Assembly: GCA_004367505.1 (NCBI GenBank)
Contig: SFCB01000245.1
Coordinates: 1 to 61,182, forward strand
Length of the DNA: 61,182 nucleotides
Source: Chloroflexi bacterium OHK40
GTDB taxonomy: Bacteria; Chloroflexota; Chloroflexia; Chloroflexales; Chloroflexaceae
Direction of reading: 5' to 3'
The position numbers and the translations under genes are program-made. The notes under the pieces are model-generated. The model searched no databases, had not been told where the DNA came from, and was given only the letters and a program-made list of their open reading frames with translations. Shown here in pieces: positions 44,339 to 53,126 of the stretch; position 1 is the stretch's first letter, and every line of letters starts with the position of its first letter.

Positions 44339-45262
44339 CTAGAGCGATCCTTCGAGCACCACCTCGGCGCTCGGCGTCGTGCTCCCACCAGCCGGCTCGA
44401 TCGTCACCATCACCTCGCTGAAGGCGTTCACCTCGCGGGGCGCCTGGACGACAATATGACCGATCCCGGTGGCATCGACGACGAACGTGCCGCCCGCGAC
44501 CTGGGTCTGCCCATCAGCGAGCCAGAACTGGTAGACCTGGCCAGGCTGGAGTACCGGCAGGCCACTGAAGAGCACCACGGCGCTGGACTCGCCAGGGTAC
44601 ATGTACATCTCGCCCTGAGCGCTGATGTCGGTGCGCGAGGCGGTGAGCTGGCGCGTGGCCACCCCGGGTGCGCTCACGAAAGAGATCACGTATTCGTCCT
44701 GCGCGAGCTCGGCCCGTAGCTGGGTGATCCGCTCCTCGCTCGCGGCGAGTTGCTCGTTCACGCTGCTGAGCTGGCGCTGGCCCTCGGCAAGCTGGGCCGC
44801 CAGCGTCTCCTGGCGAGCCTGCGTATCGGCGAGCGCCTGCTGGAGTACGCCCAGGGTGCTCACGAGCTCGCGATTTGTCGCCTCGAGGCGAGCCACCGCC
44901 GAACTGAGCGAGAGCGTTAGCCCGCCGAACGCCAGGACCACGGTGGCCAGCACGGCAGTGAGCGCGGGCATGAGCCAGCGCAGCCGAGGGCGCACAGCCG
45001 CCTGGGGGCGCACCACCGGAGCCGTAGCGCGGCTGGCCTCGATCCGCGCGAACAGGCGCTCACGCACCCGCTCGGGGGGCGTCACGGGTTGGGCGGCGTA
45101 GGGCAACAAGGCAATCGCCTCACGGAGCTGGCGTAGCTCCTCCTGGTGTTCCGGAGAGGTAGCGAGCAGCGCCTCCACTGCGGCACGATCCTCAGGATCA
45201 AGCGCGCCGAGGGCATACGCACCGATCTGGCTTTCCGCGCTGTCGTGGGTGTGGTGGTTCAT
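44339..45262 (-). CDS. RskA-like anti-sigma factor
   Basis: 307 residues from ATG 45262. The N-terminal anti-sigma segment (AESQIGAYALGALDPEDRAAVEALL) is cytoplasmic and one transmembrane helix follows (about residues 96-118, LMPALTAVLATVVLAFGGLTL). A coiled coil of about 75 residues comes next (LEATNRELVSTLGVLQQALA...), and then the extracytoplasmic RskA domain (PGQVYQFWLADG, GTFVVDATGIGHIVV, TIEPAGGSTTPS). It should hold the sigma factor encoded just upstream at the membrane until it is cleaved. The coiled coil is longer than in typical RskA. Confidence 0.9.
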   Translation of the reverse strand: MNHHTHDSAESQIGAYALGALDPEDRAAVEALLATSPEHQEELRQLREAIALLPYAAQPVTPPERVRERLFARIEASRATAPVVRPQAAVRPRLRWLMPALTAVLATVVLAFGGLTLSLSSAVARLEATNRELVSTLGVLQQALADTQARQETLAAQLAEGQRQLSSVNEQLAASEERITQLRAELAQDEYVISFVSAPGVATRQLTASRTDISAQGEMYMYPGESSAVVLFSGLPVLQPGQVYQFWLADGQTQVAGGTFVVDATGIGHIVVQAPREVNAFSEVMVTIEPAGGSTTPSAEVVLEGSL

Positions 45263-45295
45263 GGGCGGCGGGCGTGACGGGCACACCCCTTCTTT

Positions 45296-45919
45296 CTAGC
45301 GGTCTTCGAGACCAATGCCCTGATGCTGCAAGACGCCCTTTAATTTCTGGAGCGCCAGCCGGACTCGCGTCTTCACGGTGCCCAGGGGATTGTTGAGCCG
45401 GTCGGCGATCTCGCGTTGCGACAGGCCACCGAAGTAGGCCAACTCGATCACCTGGCGCTGATCGGGCGGGAGCTCAGCAAGGGCCCCGGAGATCAAGCGC
45501 CGCCGTTCAGTCTCCCAGCTCTGCGCATCGAGATCGGGTTGGCCATCGGGGATGGTGAGCAGTTGTTCCTCTGCGTCGCCACTGAAGACCGAGGGCCGCG
45601 CCTGGCGGCGGCGCAACTCATCGATACAGAGGTTCCGCGCGATCCCGAAGAGCCAGGGCGCGAACTGGCCGCTACCAGCCTGAAACGTCGCGGCGCGATT
45701 CCAGACGCGCCAGAACGTCTCCTGCACGACGTCTTCGGCATGCTCGGCATTCGCGAGGATCCGCAGGGCGAGCCCGAAGACCACCCGCGAATAGCGGCGG
45801 TAGAGCAACTCAAGGGCCTGGCTATCACCCACAGCAACACGCTGCATGAGCAACTCATCGCCAGGTGTGCCGCTATGAGCGCTCTGGTCAGAGAAACCAG
45901 CCACAACCGCCCCTATCAT
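45296..45919 (-). CDS. ECF sigma factor, SigK-like
   Basis: 207 residues. Region 2: LELLYRRYSRVVFGLALRIL, AEDVVQETFWRVWNRAATF and FAPWLFGIARNLCIDELRRRQ. Region 4: LPPDQRQVIELAYFGGLSQREIADRLNNPLGTVKTRVRLALQKL. The RskA-like anti-sigma gene follows after 33 bases on the same strand, the standard SigK-RskA arrangement. The -10 box of its promoter lies inside a palindrome (45981-45995), which suggests tight control. Confidence 0.95.
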   Translation of the reverse strand: MIGAVVAGFSDQSAHSGTPGDELLMQRVAVGDSQALELLYRRYSRVVFGLALRILANAEHAEDVVQETFWRVWNRAATFQAGSGQFAPWLFGIARNLCIDELRRRQARPSVFSGDAEEQLLTIPDGQPDLDAQSWETERRRLISGALAELPPDQRQVIELAYFGGLSQREIADRLNNPLGTVKTRVRLALQKLKGVLQHQGIGLEDR

Positions 45920-45980
45920 TATCTACGCAGCTACACCGCGTTGTGGATGCATGACACTGCGCTGCGCCTGCGAAGCGGCG

Positions 45981-45995
45981 TGTATTATACACGAT
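45981..45995 (-). promoter_or_regulatory. TATAAT -10 inside CGTGTA-N3-TACACG palindrome
   Basis: CGTGTA (45981-45986) and TACACG (45990-45995) are inverted. The minus-strand TATAAT (45991-45986) lies at the centre, 67 bases before the sigma gene. GAAC 13 bases before CGT on the same strand could be an ECF -35 element, but the spacing is short. Confidence 0.6.
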
Positions 45996-46234
45996 AGCCA
46001 GCCGCAGTTCGTGGTATTGCCCGCCCATCGCGATGCCAGCCGGGGCCCGGTCAAGGCGCGGAACGCCCCACCCCTAGCGCGCGGGCAACGGTGCCACTCT
46101 ACGCCGGCAGCTCGCCCGTCTCGCACTCCGGCAGGAATTATCCGGCGGGCAGGTGTTGTGCATTACAGACAACCTGGCATTGCTTGTGCAAAGTGTGGGG
46201 AGGATGGGTTCGGCTTATTTCGGCAACCCGTAGC
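45996..46234. other. intergenic region with two TGTGCA boxes
   Basis: Divergent interval between the SigK-like gene and the polyprenyl synthase gene, without a gene. TGTGCA occurs at 46157-46162 and 46185-46190 in the same direction, 28 bases apart. This spacing is not a multiple of 11, so a CarH site is doubtful. Confidence 0.4.
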
Positions 46235-46262
46235 TTGACAGCCAGATAGATTGTGCTATAGT
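46235..46262 (+). promoter_or_regulatory. consensus promoter of polyprenyl synthase gene
   Basis: TTGACA (46235-46240), a 16-base spacer and TGC-TATAGT (-10 at 46257-46262). Confidence 0.82.
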
Positions 46263-46374
46263 GAAGATTGTGGCGAATATCACAAGCAGGCGACAGAGGT
46301 ACCGTGTAGCGGCTGCGAGCCCGGCCTGACCGCGACCGCTCCGGCCGAAGGTGGCCCTAGAGAGGAACAGCCCG

Positions 46375-47448
46375 ATGGCTGCCTACCAGACTTCTCCCGG
46401 AACCGATGTCGCCGTCGTGATCAATCCCCTGAGTAACGCCGATCCTCACCCCACGCCATCACGCCCGGTGGCCGCTATCAGCCTGGCCGAGCTCTTCGAG
46501 CGCGCCAATCTGACGGGCGACCTACAGGCCGTGGAACGTCTGTTGCTCGAGCGCGCCAGCTCCCGCTCGGAACTGATCGCCGCCGCAAGCACGCACACGG
46601 TACGCTCAGGCGGAAAGCGCCTGCGGGCAGCCCTGGCGCTGCTGTCGGCCCGGCTCGGCAACTACAGCCTGCCGCGCGTGATCCATGCGGCCGCCGCCGT
46701 CGAGCTGATCCAGGCGGCCTCGCTCGTCCACGACGACCTGGTGGACCAGGCGAGCCGCCGGCGTGGCCGGGTAACGGTCCACGCCCGCTGGGACAACGAC
46801 GTCGCGCTCATGGTGGGCGATTACTTCTTCGCCCTGGCCGCCGGCGAGATGGCCCTCAGCCCTGACCCACGGATTATCGGCTACTACGCGCAGGCCGTGC
46901 AGACGATCGTCGAGGGCGAACTCAGCCCGGTCACCGTCGTTGAGCCGTCAGAGACGGCGCTCGGCCAGTATTATTTCAAGACGAGCGCCAAGACGGCGTC
47001 GCTCTTCGAAGCGGCGTGCAAAGCCGGGATGGCTGCCGGCGGGGGAAGCGAGGCCCAGATCACGGCGCTGGGCCGCTACGGCCTCGACCTTGGCATGGCC
47101 TTCCAGATTATCGACGACGTGCTGGACTTCGTGGGCGACGAGCACGTGCTGGGCAAGCCGGCGGGCAACGACCTGCGCCAGGGCACGATTACGCTCCCCC
47201 TGATCTACGCCGTGGCCCGCACCGGGAACCCTCAACTCCGGACGATCGTCGAGCGCGGACATCCGAGCGATGGGGAGGTTGCGGCGGCGATCGCGGAAGT
47301 GGTCGCTGTAGGCGGCGTAGAGGCGGCGCTGGCCGAGGCGCGGCGCTACATCGGGCAGGCCATCGGCCATCTCGCCGAGTTTCCGCCCTCAGGTGCCCAG
47401 CGCGCCCTGATCGATGTCGCGCACTTCGTGATCAGCCGCAACGCCTAG
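46375..47448 (+). CDS. polyprenyl diphosphate synthase
   Basis: Trans-prenyltransferase of 357 residues from ATG 46375. It has SGGKRLRAALALL, the first Asp-rich motif in SLVHDDLVDQASRRRG, GDYFFALAA, and the second in MAFQIIDDVLDFVGD. KPAGNDLRQGTITLPLIYA follows. It elongates isoprenyl diphosphates with IPP. The two residues ahead of the first motif are small (L-V), so a long product such as octaprenyl or solanesyl (quinone tail) is as likely as geranylgeranyl for carotenoids. The N-terminus has a non-conserved tail of about 35 residues. Confidence 0.93.
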   Translation: MAAYQTSPGTDVAVVINPLSNADPHPTPSRPVAAISLAELFERANLTGDLQAVERLLLERASSRSELIAAASTHTVRSGGKRLRAALALLSARLGNYSLPRVIHAAAAVELIQAASLVHDDLVDQASRRRGRVTVHARWDNDVALMVGDYFFALAAGEMALSPDPRIIGYYAQAVQTIVEGELSPVTVVEPSETALGQYYFKTSAKTASLFEAACKAGMAAGGGSEAQITALGRYGLDLGMAFQIIDDVLDFVGDEHVLGKPAGNDLRQGTITLPLIYAVARTGNPQLRTIVERGHPSDGEVAAAIAEVVAVGGVEAALAEARRYIGQAIGHLAEFPPSGAQRALIDVAHFVISRNA

Positions 47449-47482
47449 GGGCGCAGCGGCCCCCGTCTCCACGGGCGGCGCC

Positions 47483-48673
47483 TCAGCGTTTCTTGAGCGC
47501 GTAGCGGATGCCTTCCTGCAGATCGGCCCGGGTGACGATATCCCCGAGGTCGATCCCGAGGGCGACGATCGTCTGCGCGACATCCGGGCGGATGCCGGTT
47601 AGCACGAGCTCGGCGCCGAGGAGGCGCACGGCCCGCGCGCACTGGATCAGGACATTGGCGACCTGGGTATCGACCACTGGTACCCCGGTGATATCGAGGA
47701 TCACCAGGTCGGCCCGCTGCCCGTCCACCGCCTGAAGCAGACTCTCCACAACACGCGCTGCCCGACCGCTATCCAGGGCGCCGATCAGCGGCAGCACCAG
47801 CGCCCCGGTGCTGATGCGCAACAGCGGGGTCGAGAGCTCGGCAAGCAACGCATCCTGGGCGCGGATCGTCTCTTCGGCCTCAGCTTGCTGGCGCCGAAGC
47901 GCGTCGGCCTCCTTCAGCTCGGTAATGTCGGTGCGAATGCCGACGATCCCCCCATCGGCGGTGGGCCGATCTACCGACCTGATCCAGCGACCGCTACTGA
48001 GGCGTATCTCGACCGTCTGGAGCCCCCGGTGTTGCGCGAGCCGTTCGGCCACCCACTCCTCGACGCGCCCGATGGCGGCGGGGTATTGCCCCCGCTGGGC
48101 GCCGATACGCACGATCTCCTCAAAGCTGCGGCCAGGGACCATCAGGTCGGCGCTATCGCTGTAGATCTCGCGATAGCGCCGGTTGCAGTACACCAGGCGA
48201 TCCTCTGCGTCGTAGAGCGCAAACCCGTCGGAGATACTCTCAACGGCGTCGCGGAACTGGGCGAAGAGCCGCGCCGACTCGGCCTCCAACAGTTGCCAGC
48301 GTGTCACATCGGTCAGCTGCCAGATCAGGCCGTCGCCGCCCGGAAGCGTCGCAATGACCCCGACAGCCCAGCGCTCGGGCGGCTCAGCGATCTGCGCCTC
48401 GAAGCTCACGCGCTCCTGGAGCCCGGCGAGCAGATCACGTAGTTCGGCAACCAGACCCTGCCAATCAGCATCGTTCCAGTGGAACAGGGCCGCACAGGCC
48501 GCCTCCAGCCCCAGGCCCATCCCCGTATTGACAAAGATATCCCGCCACGCAGCGTTCACGCTGCGCACAATCCCATCCCGAGAGGTTATAGCGCATGGCC
48601 CGGGCATGAGCTCAATGAGCTGGTCCAGGACGATGGAAGGGCTATTAGTGGCACGAGGAGTCGCATCGGACAT
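47483..48673 (-). CDS. PAS-PAS-STAS sensor regulator (RsbR-like)
   Basis: 396 residues, no membrane helix. A first PAS-like domain (about 10-125, [21 protein letters not shown]) is followed by a second PAS (about 145-255, [23 protein letters not shown] ending [16 protein letters not shown]). A short coiled coil leads into a STAS domain (about 285-395, [20 protein letters not shown] and [20 protein letters not shown]). RsbR-type proteins of this layout sit in stressosomes that control sigma-B-like responses; the STAS Thr at VVDTQVAN fits the phosphorylation site. It is divergent from the SDR gene across the predicted triple CarH operator. Confidence 0.9.
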   Translation of the reverse strand: MSDATPRATNSPSIVLDQLIELMPGPCAITSRDGIVRSVNAAWRDIFVNTGMGLGLEAACAALFHWNDADWQGLVAELRDLLAGLQERVSFEAQIAEPPERWAVGVIATLPGGDGLIWQLTDVTRWQLLEAESARLFAQFRDAVESISDGFALYDAEDRLVYCNRRYREIYSDSADLMVPGRSFEEIVRIGAQRGQYPAAIGRVEEWVAERLAQHRGLQTVEIRLSSGRWIRSVDRPTADGGIVGIRTDITELKEADALRRQQAEAEETIRAQDALLAELSTPLLRISTGALVLPLIGALDSGRAARVVESLLQAVDGQRADLVILDITGVPVVDTQVANVLIQCARAVRLLGAELVLTGIRPDVAQTIVALGIDLGDIVTRADLQEGIRYALKKR

Positions 48674-48754
48674 AGGGGTGCTCCACCGTAGACGGCTGAG
48701 ATGAGAGCCTTCTCATTTTACCACGGGGGGCTAGGCAAACTGAAACCAGTGTGG

Positions 48755-48760
48755 TACAAC
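48755..48760 (+). promoter_or_regulatory. candidate -10 box of SDR gene
   Basis: TACAAC preceded by TGG, 53 bases before the GTG start and 2 bases before the first operator repeat. The -35 position (TAGGCA at 48732) is weak, so this promoter may be poor or need an activator. Confidence 0.4.
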
Positions 48761-48762
48761 TA

Positions 48763-48795
48763 TCTGCACAAACATTGCACAGGTATTGCACAGTT
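48763..48795 (+). promoter_or_regulatory. three perfect 11-bp direct repeats, predicted CarH operator
   Basis: Three contiguous units, tcTGCACAaac (48763-48773), atTGCACAggt (48774-48784) and atTGCACAgtt (48785-48795), all match nnTnnACAnnn. The phase is exact, so the cores start at 48765, 48776 and 48787. The site lies in the 139-base divergent region between the PAS-STAS gene (minus) and the SDR gene (plus), next to the likely SDR transcription start. The form is that described for the Thermus CarH operator, and carH is in this window. Confidence 0.85.
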
Positions 48796-48812
48796 TCGAG
48801 GGGGGGGCACGG

Positions 48813-49526
48813 GTGAAGCTTCAAGGGAAGGCAGCCCTGGTAACTGGCGGCGGGCGCGGCCTTGGACGAGCCATCGCGCTGGCCCTGGCGCAGGAAGGGG
48901 CCGTGGTGGCGGTTGCCGCGCGCAGCACTGACGACGTGGCAGAGACGGCGTGGCTGATCGGCGAGCAGGGGGGGCGGGCGGTCGCCTTCACCGCCGACGT
49001 ACGGGAGAGTTCCCAGGTTACCGCTCTGGTGAGCGATGCCCAGGCGGCCCTCGGCCCACTGCACATCCTGGTGAACAGCGCTGGCGTCGGCCTGCGAGCC
49101 CCCATCTACGAGACGAGCGAGGATCAATGGGACGCGGTGCTCGATACGCTGCTCAAGGGCACCTTCCTGTGTAGCCGGGCGGTGATCCCGCAGATGATCG
49201 AGCTCGGCGGCGGCAATATCATCAATCTCGGCGCGCCCCTGGAGCGAATCGCCACGCCGGGCTTCGCCGCCTACTATGCGGCAAAATGTGGGGTGGACGG
49301 CCTGACGCGCGTGATGGCCAAGGACCTGCGGCGCTTCGGGATCAATGTCAATGCCGTGCACCCGGGTGGCTTTGCCGACACCCAGCTGGTACGTACCACC
49401 GTCCCCGGCCTACGGGACGGGTTGCGCTCGCCCGCCGAGATCGGGCCGGCCGCCGTGGCGCTGGCTGCTCAGCCGCCCCGTGGCCAGACGGGCCAGCTCA
49501 TCAATGCGCACCTCTGGCAGCCGTGA
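48813..49526 (+). CDS. short-chain dehydrogenase/reductase with altered catalytic site
   Basis: 237 residues from GTG 48813, just after a run of G that can serve as ribosome site. It has the cofactor motif TGGGRGLG (11-18), NSAG (88-91) and Y154-x3-K158 (AYYAAKCG). At the usual Ser position 13 residues before the Tyr there is Ala141 (INLGAPLERI), so classical SDR catalysis may be impaired or re-arranged. The C-terminal PRGQTGQLINAHLW is typical. The substrate is unknown. The upstream triple operator makes light- and B12-dependent expression likely. Confidence 0.85.
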   Translation: MKLQGKAALVTGGGRGLGRAIALALAQEGAVVAVAARSTDDVAETAWLIGEQGGRAVAFTADVRESSQVTALVSDAQAALGPLHILVNSAGVGLRAPIYETSEDQWDAVLDTLLKGTFLCSRAVIPQMIELGGGNIINLGAPLERIATPGFAAYYAAKCGVDGLTRVMAKDLRRFGINVNAVHPGGFADTQLVRTTVPGLRDGLRSPAEIGPAAVALAAQPPRGQTGQLINAHLWQP

Positions 49527-49553
49527 GCACGCCAAACCCGTGAAGGAATCCTC

Positions 49554-49582
49554 TTGACAAAACGTGTGCAAAGCCTGAAAAT
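49554..49582 (+). promoter_or_regulatory. promoter of group 2 sigma factor gene
   Basis: TTGACA (49554-49559), a 17-base spacer and GAAAAT (49577-49582), a weak -10. The GTG start is 123 bases further. Confidence 0.55.
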
Positions 49583-49588
49583 GCACAC
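49564..49588. promoter_or_regulatory. GTGTGCA-N11-TGCACAC dyad over sigma factor promoter
   Basis: The 7-base arms (49564-49570 and 49582-49588) are inverted. Each holds the TGCACA core of the CarH-type repeats. The dyad covers the spacer and the -10 box, where MerR-family regulators often act. CarH itself is known to bind direct repeats, so the link is tentative. Confidence 0.5.
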
Positions 49589-49704
49589 ATCCAAAAATTT
49601 TGATGTTCCGTATATCGTCATAGCGAACCAAATCACCGGCCTTGTGCTCGCCGCGATACCCATCAGCCCTGACAGGTCTCCCGCGCGCCACCAGGAGAGA
49701 TGCC

Positions 49705-50769
49705 GTGAATAGCTTCCGCCAGGTAGAGGAAAGCGACGACGTCGTGACCCCGGACCTTCCCGAAGGGGAGCCTGACAGTGAGAACGACTGGGAGGTTGAG
49801 GAAGGTGAGACCGACGTCGAGGAGCTCGAACCGGAGGAGGTGGATCCCTCCGACAATGAGCCCGTCGAAGACTCGGTACAACTCTACCTGCACGAGATCG
49901 GCCAGGTGGCCTTGCTAACGGCTGAGGAAGAGCGGGACCTGGCAATCAAGATCACCCGTGGGAAAGAGGCCAGGCTGCGCCTGGACCGCGAGGAGTATAG
50001 CAGCGGCCGCGAACGTGTGCAGCTGGAGATGGAGGTGGCGCGTGGCGAGGAGGCGCGCCGCAAGCTGATCCAGGCCAACTTGCGGCTTGTGGTGAGCGTT
50101 GCCAAGAAGTATATCGGCAGCCCGATGGCCTTTATGGACCTGGTGCAAGAGGGTAATATCGGCTTGATGCGGGCCGTCGAGAAGTTCGATTACACCAAGG
50201 GCAATCGTTTCAGCACCTACGCTACCTGGTGGATCCGCCAGGCCGTCACCCGCTCGATCGCGGAGCAGAGCCGGCTGATCCGTCTGCCGGTCCACCTGAG
50301 CGAGTCGATTGTCCATCTGCGGCGGGCGATTTACCGGCTGGAGCAGCAACTCGAGCGTGAGCCCACTGCCGAGGAGCTTGCCCACGCACTCGGCATGAGC
50401 CTGCGCAAGGTGAAGCGCCTCCTTCAGGCTTCGACCCAGCCGGTCTCGCTGGAGCAGCCGCTCAACAGTGAGAGCGAGGGCCGGGTGAGCGAACTACTCG
50501 CCGACGAAAGCCTGGAGACGCCGATCGAGATCGCGGCCCAGAATATGCTCCATGCTGAGCTGAACGCCGCCCTGAACGATCTGCCCGAGCGCGAGCGCAA
50601 GATCTTGCAGCTGCGCTATGGCCTGCTTGACGGGCAGCGCCGCACCCTGGAGGAGGTTGGGGTGGCGTTTGGCATCACCCGTGAGCGCACCCGCCAGATC
50701 GAGGCCGAGGCCCTTCGCCGCCTGCGGCACCCGAGTGTTGGCCTGCGGCTGCATGGTTACCTTGACTGA
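49705..50769 (+). CDS. group 2 (RpoD-like) RNA polymerase sigma factor
   Basis: 354 residues from GTG 49705, with AGGAGA 7 bases upstream. An acidic N-terminal tail of about 65 residues precedes region 1.2 ([21 protein letters not shown]). Region 2 ([60 protein letters not shown]) is highly conserved. Region 3 and a full region 4 follow ([47 protein letters not shown]). The short N-terminus without full region 1.1 makes it a group 2 rather than the primary sigma. It lies 178 bases after the SDR gene and has its own promoter with a TGCACA dyad. Confidence 0.93.
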   Translation: MNSFRQVEESDDVVTPDLPEGEPDSENDWEVEEGETDVEELEPEEVDPSDNEPVEDSVQLYLHEIGQVALLTAEEERDLAIKITRGKEARLRLDREEYSSGRERVQLEMEVARGEEARRKLIQANLRLVVSVAKKYIGSPMAFMDLVQEGNIGLMRAVEKFDYTKGNRFSTYATWWIRQAVTRSIAEQSRLIRLPVHLSESIVHLRRAIYRLEQQLEREPTAEELAHALGMSLRKVKRLLQASTQPVSLEQPLNSESEGRVSELLADESLETPIEIAAQNMLHAELNAALNDLPERERKILQLRYGLLDGQRRTLEEVGVAFGITRERTRQIEAEALRRLRHPSVGLRLHGYLD

Positions 50770-50820
50770 GGGGACAGGGGAAGAGCGGCGGGCCGCATCT
50801 GTACCTTTGTGCCCGAGACA

Positions 50821-53043
50821 TTAGCGCCCGAGAATGGGCAGGTAGAGCCGGGAGCGCAGATCGAGCTGGATGGTGCTCGTTAGGGTCGTGAGGTTGCCAG
50901 CGCGATCGACATAGCGTACGGCGAGCTCGTGAGTGCCGCTCTCGGCGGGCAGGCGCCAGCGGTACGAGTCGTAATAGGGCTGCGGGTCTTCGAAGACGCC
51001 ATTGAGGCCCAGTTGCACCGCTACGATCCCGCCCTGGTCGTCGATGGCGTTGGTGTCGATGCGCACCTCGCGGCTGACGAGCAGCGGCGGGAGTGCCACC
51101 CCGGGCGCGGCAGCCGCCAGCGTTGCGATCTCAGTTTCCCCCAGCGCGCGCGCGTAGATCCTGAGCTGATCGAGATGGGCGCCGATCGGGCCGCCGCCGT
51201 AGGTAAAGCGTCCGAGCTGTAGCACGGCGCCCAGATCGCTGGGGAGTGTTACGCCGCTCGTCTCCGCGACCAGCCGGCCATCGATAAAAAGCGCCTTGTG
51301 GCCGCCGTCGGCGTCCCAGGTGACGGCGAAATGGTGCCAGCCCGGGGCGAGTGTGTCGGCGGCGGCGAGCAGATCGCGTGACTCCTCGGAGTCCGCCGTC
51401 GTCCAGAAGGTCCAGCTGGGCACACCGTCAGGCCCGACGCTATCGCGGCGCAGCGCCAGGGTGCCACTGTAGACGGGTGCGCCGTCGGGGCTGGCGCTTG
51501 CCGCAACGAGATAGTGACGCGGGATGGGGCCGGCTGGGTAGGTAGCCGGCAGGTTCACCCAGAGGCTGATCGTGCCGGCGGACGGGTGCAGGTTGCCAGG
51601 CAGGGGGTAGGTGAGCCCGGCGGCGCCAAGCCGCAGCGCCTGACCATCACGCCCCTCGGCGTAGCGTGGCTCGCCATAGAACGTAGGGAAGCCACGGCCA
51701 ACCGACTGTACGGGGTGCCCATCGAAATCGGCGCTGAACAGCAGGTCTGCCGGGGGCTCGACGGAGAAGGTCCCGACGGGCGGGGTGGTATCGGCACTCG
51801 TTGCGGCCACCACGGCTCCGGCGTGCTCGCCGGCAGATGCGGTGGCGGTCCTTTCCACACCAGGCGGGGTAAAGTCGTAGGTGCCGACTAGCGCGGGGCT
51901 CCAGAGCCAGGCGCCAGGGAGGCAGCCGGCATAGGCGGCGCACGGATCGGGGCCAGAGCCATACCAGCCGTACGGATCGATCTGCTTTCCGTAGCGGCGC
52001 ACCTCGAAGTGGAGGTGGGGCGTGCCGCGCACAAAGCCGGTGCGGCCGCTTGTGCCGAGGTAATCGCCAGCAGCGACAGGCACACCCTGGCCACTATCGA
52101 TCCGGCCAGTGAAGATGGGCGCGAAGCCATCGAGATGCCAGTAGACCGTCTCATAGCCGCCGGGATGAACGATTACCACCCCGTAGCCGCGCCTGGTGCT
52201 TGCGTAGGCCACACCGGCGGCAGCGGCGAGGATGGGCGTACCCACCGGCTGATCGGGAAAGTAGTAGTCGTGACCATCGTGGCCGTCGTACTGCACGTTG
52301 CCGTAGCCGAGATAATTCACTACATAGCCATTGCCATCGTCACCGCTGTCCACGGTTGGGTAGACGTGGTCGAAATAGGCGAGGTGCACAACCGCAGTGC
52401 CGGGAGGCCATGGCTGCTGAAGGGTGAAGGAAGGGTTCGGCTCCGGCGCGGGGGCTGGGGCACCAACGGTGCTACCGACGCCAGCGACCTGCACGAGCTC
52501 GTTGGCGAAGTAGCGCTCGAAGGCGGCGAGGAAGGCCGCGAAGGCGGCGTGCCACTGGGCGGAGCTACGGCCACGAGCGAGGAAGCGCTGGACGGCCACG
52601 CCCTCGGGGGCCTGGTCGAGGGTGAGCGTGAGGGTCACACCATCGCTGAAGCGCAGGGTAGGCGGGCGGCTGTAGGGGCCAAGACCGGCCCGTAACTCGC
52701 GACTGGCCCACTCCACCTGGGCTGCGAAGCCCTCGGGACCGGCGGGGCCGAAGGGGCGGGACAGGGCAGTGGCGGAGGCGGAAGGGTTGCTCAGGAGCCC
52801 GGAGGTGGCCTCCATGAGCGCCAGGTGGAGGCGCGGGCTGAGGCCGTAGTAGCGCGCGGCGCTCTCGATGATCGTGGCGGCGGTTGACTCGCCGTCGCGG
52901 AAGGACTTGAGCGGGCCGGGCTGTTCATCGAGGAAAGCTTGCACACCCGCATCGCCAGAGGCCTGGGCAGCCGCCGGGGTGGCCGGAATCAGCGCCGTGC
53001 CGACAGCCACGGCGAGCGCGAGCAGGGCCTGGATCAGCTTCAC
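50821..53043 (-). CDS. M23 metallopeptidase with C-terminal LamG-like domain
   Basis: 740 residues from GTG 53043; a TTG at 53052 is the alternative. A signal peptide (IQALLALAVAVGTALIPATP) leads to a helical N-terminal region. The LytM/M23 domain carries H and D in GHDGHDYYFPDQPVG, YWHLDG, and the second zinc pair in HLHFEVRRYG. A LamG/concanavalin-like domain follows (SADFDGHPVQSVGR to LDQLRIYARALGETEI) with the typical WHHFAVTWD. The last 80 residues are Ig-like. It may bind and cut peptidoglycan or another surface polymer. Confidence 0.9.
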   Translation of the reverse strand: MKLIQALLALAVAVGTALIPATPAAAQASGDAGVQAFLDEQPGPLKSFRDGESTAATIIESAARYYGLSPRLHLALMEATSGLLSNPSASATALSRPFGPAGPEGFAAQVEWASRELRAGLGPYSRPPTLRFSDGVTLTLTLDQAPEGVAVQRFLARGRSSAQWHAAFAAFLAAFERYFANELVQVAGVGSTVGAPAPAPEPNPSFTLQQPWPPGTAVVHLAYFDHVYPTVDSGDDGNGYVVNYLGYGNVQYDGHDGHDYYFPDQPVGTPILAAAAGVAYASTRRGYGVVIVHPGGYETVYWHLDGFAPIFTGRIDSGQGVPVAAGDYLGTSGRTGFVRGTPHLHFEVRRYGKQIDPYGWYGSGPDPCAAYAGCLPGAWLWSPALVGTYDFTPPGVERTATASAGEHAGAVVAATSADTTPPVGTFSVEPPADLLFSADFDGHPVQSVGRGFPTFYGEPRYAEGRDGQALRLGAAGLTYPLPGNLHPSAGTISLWVNLPATYPAGPIPRHYLVAASASPDGAPVYSGTLALRRDSVGPDGVPSWTFWTTADSEESRDLLAAADTLAPGWHHFAVTWDADGGHKALFIDGRLVAETSGVTLPSDLGAVLQLGRFTYGGGPIGAHLDQLRIYARALGETEIATLAAAAPGVALPPLLVSREVRIDTNAIDDQGGIVAVQLGLNGVFEDPQPYYDSYRWRLPAESGTHELAVRYVDRAGNLTTLTSTIQLDLRSRLYLPILGR

Positions 53044-53126
53044 GGGGGACAACTCCGGGGCAGAGGTTGCTCGGCGCTGATGCTAGCACACTGGCGCGGG
53101 CGAGTCAACGCCGGTAGAATAACAAT

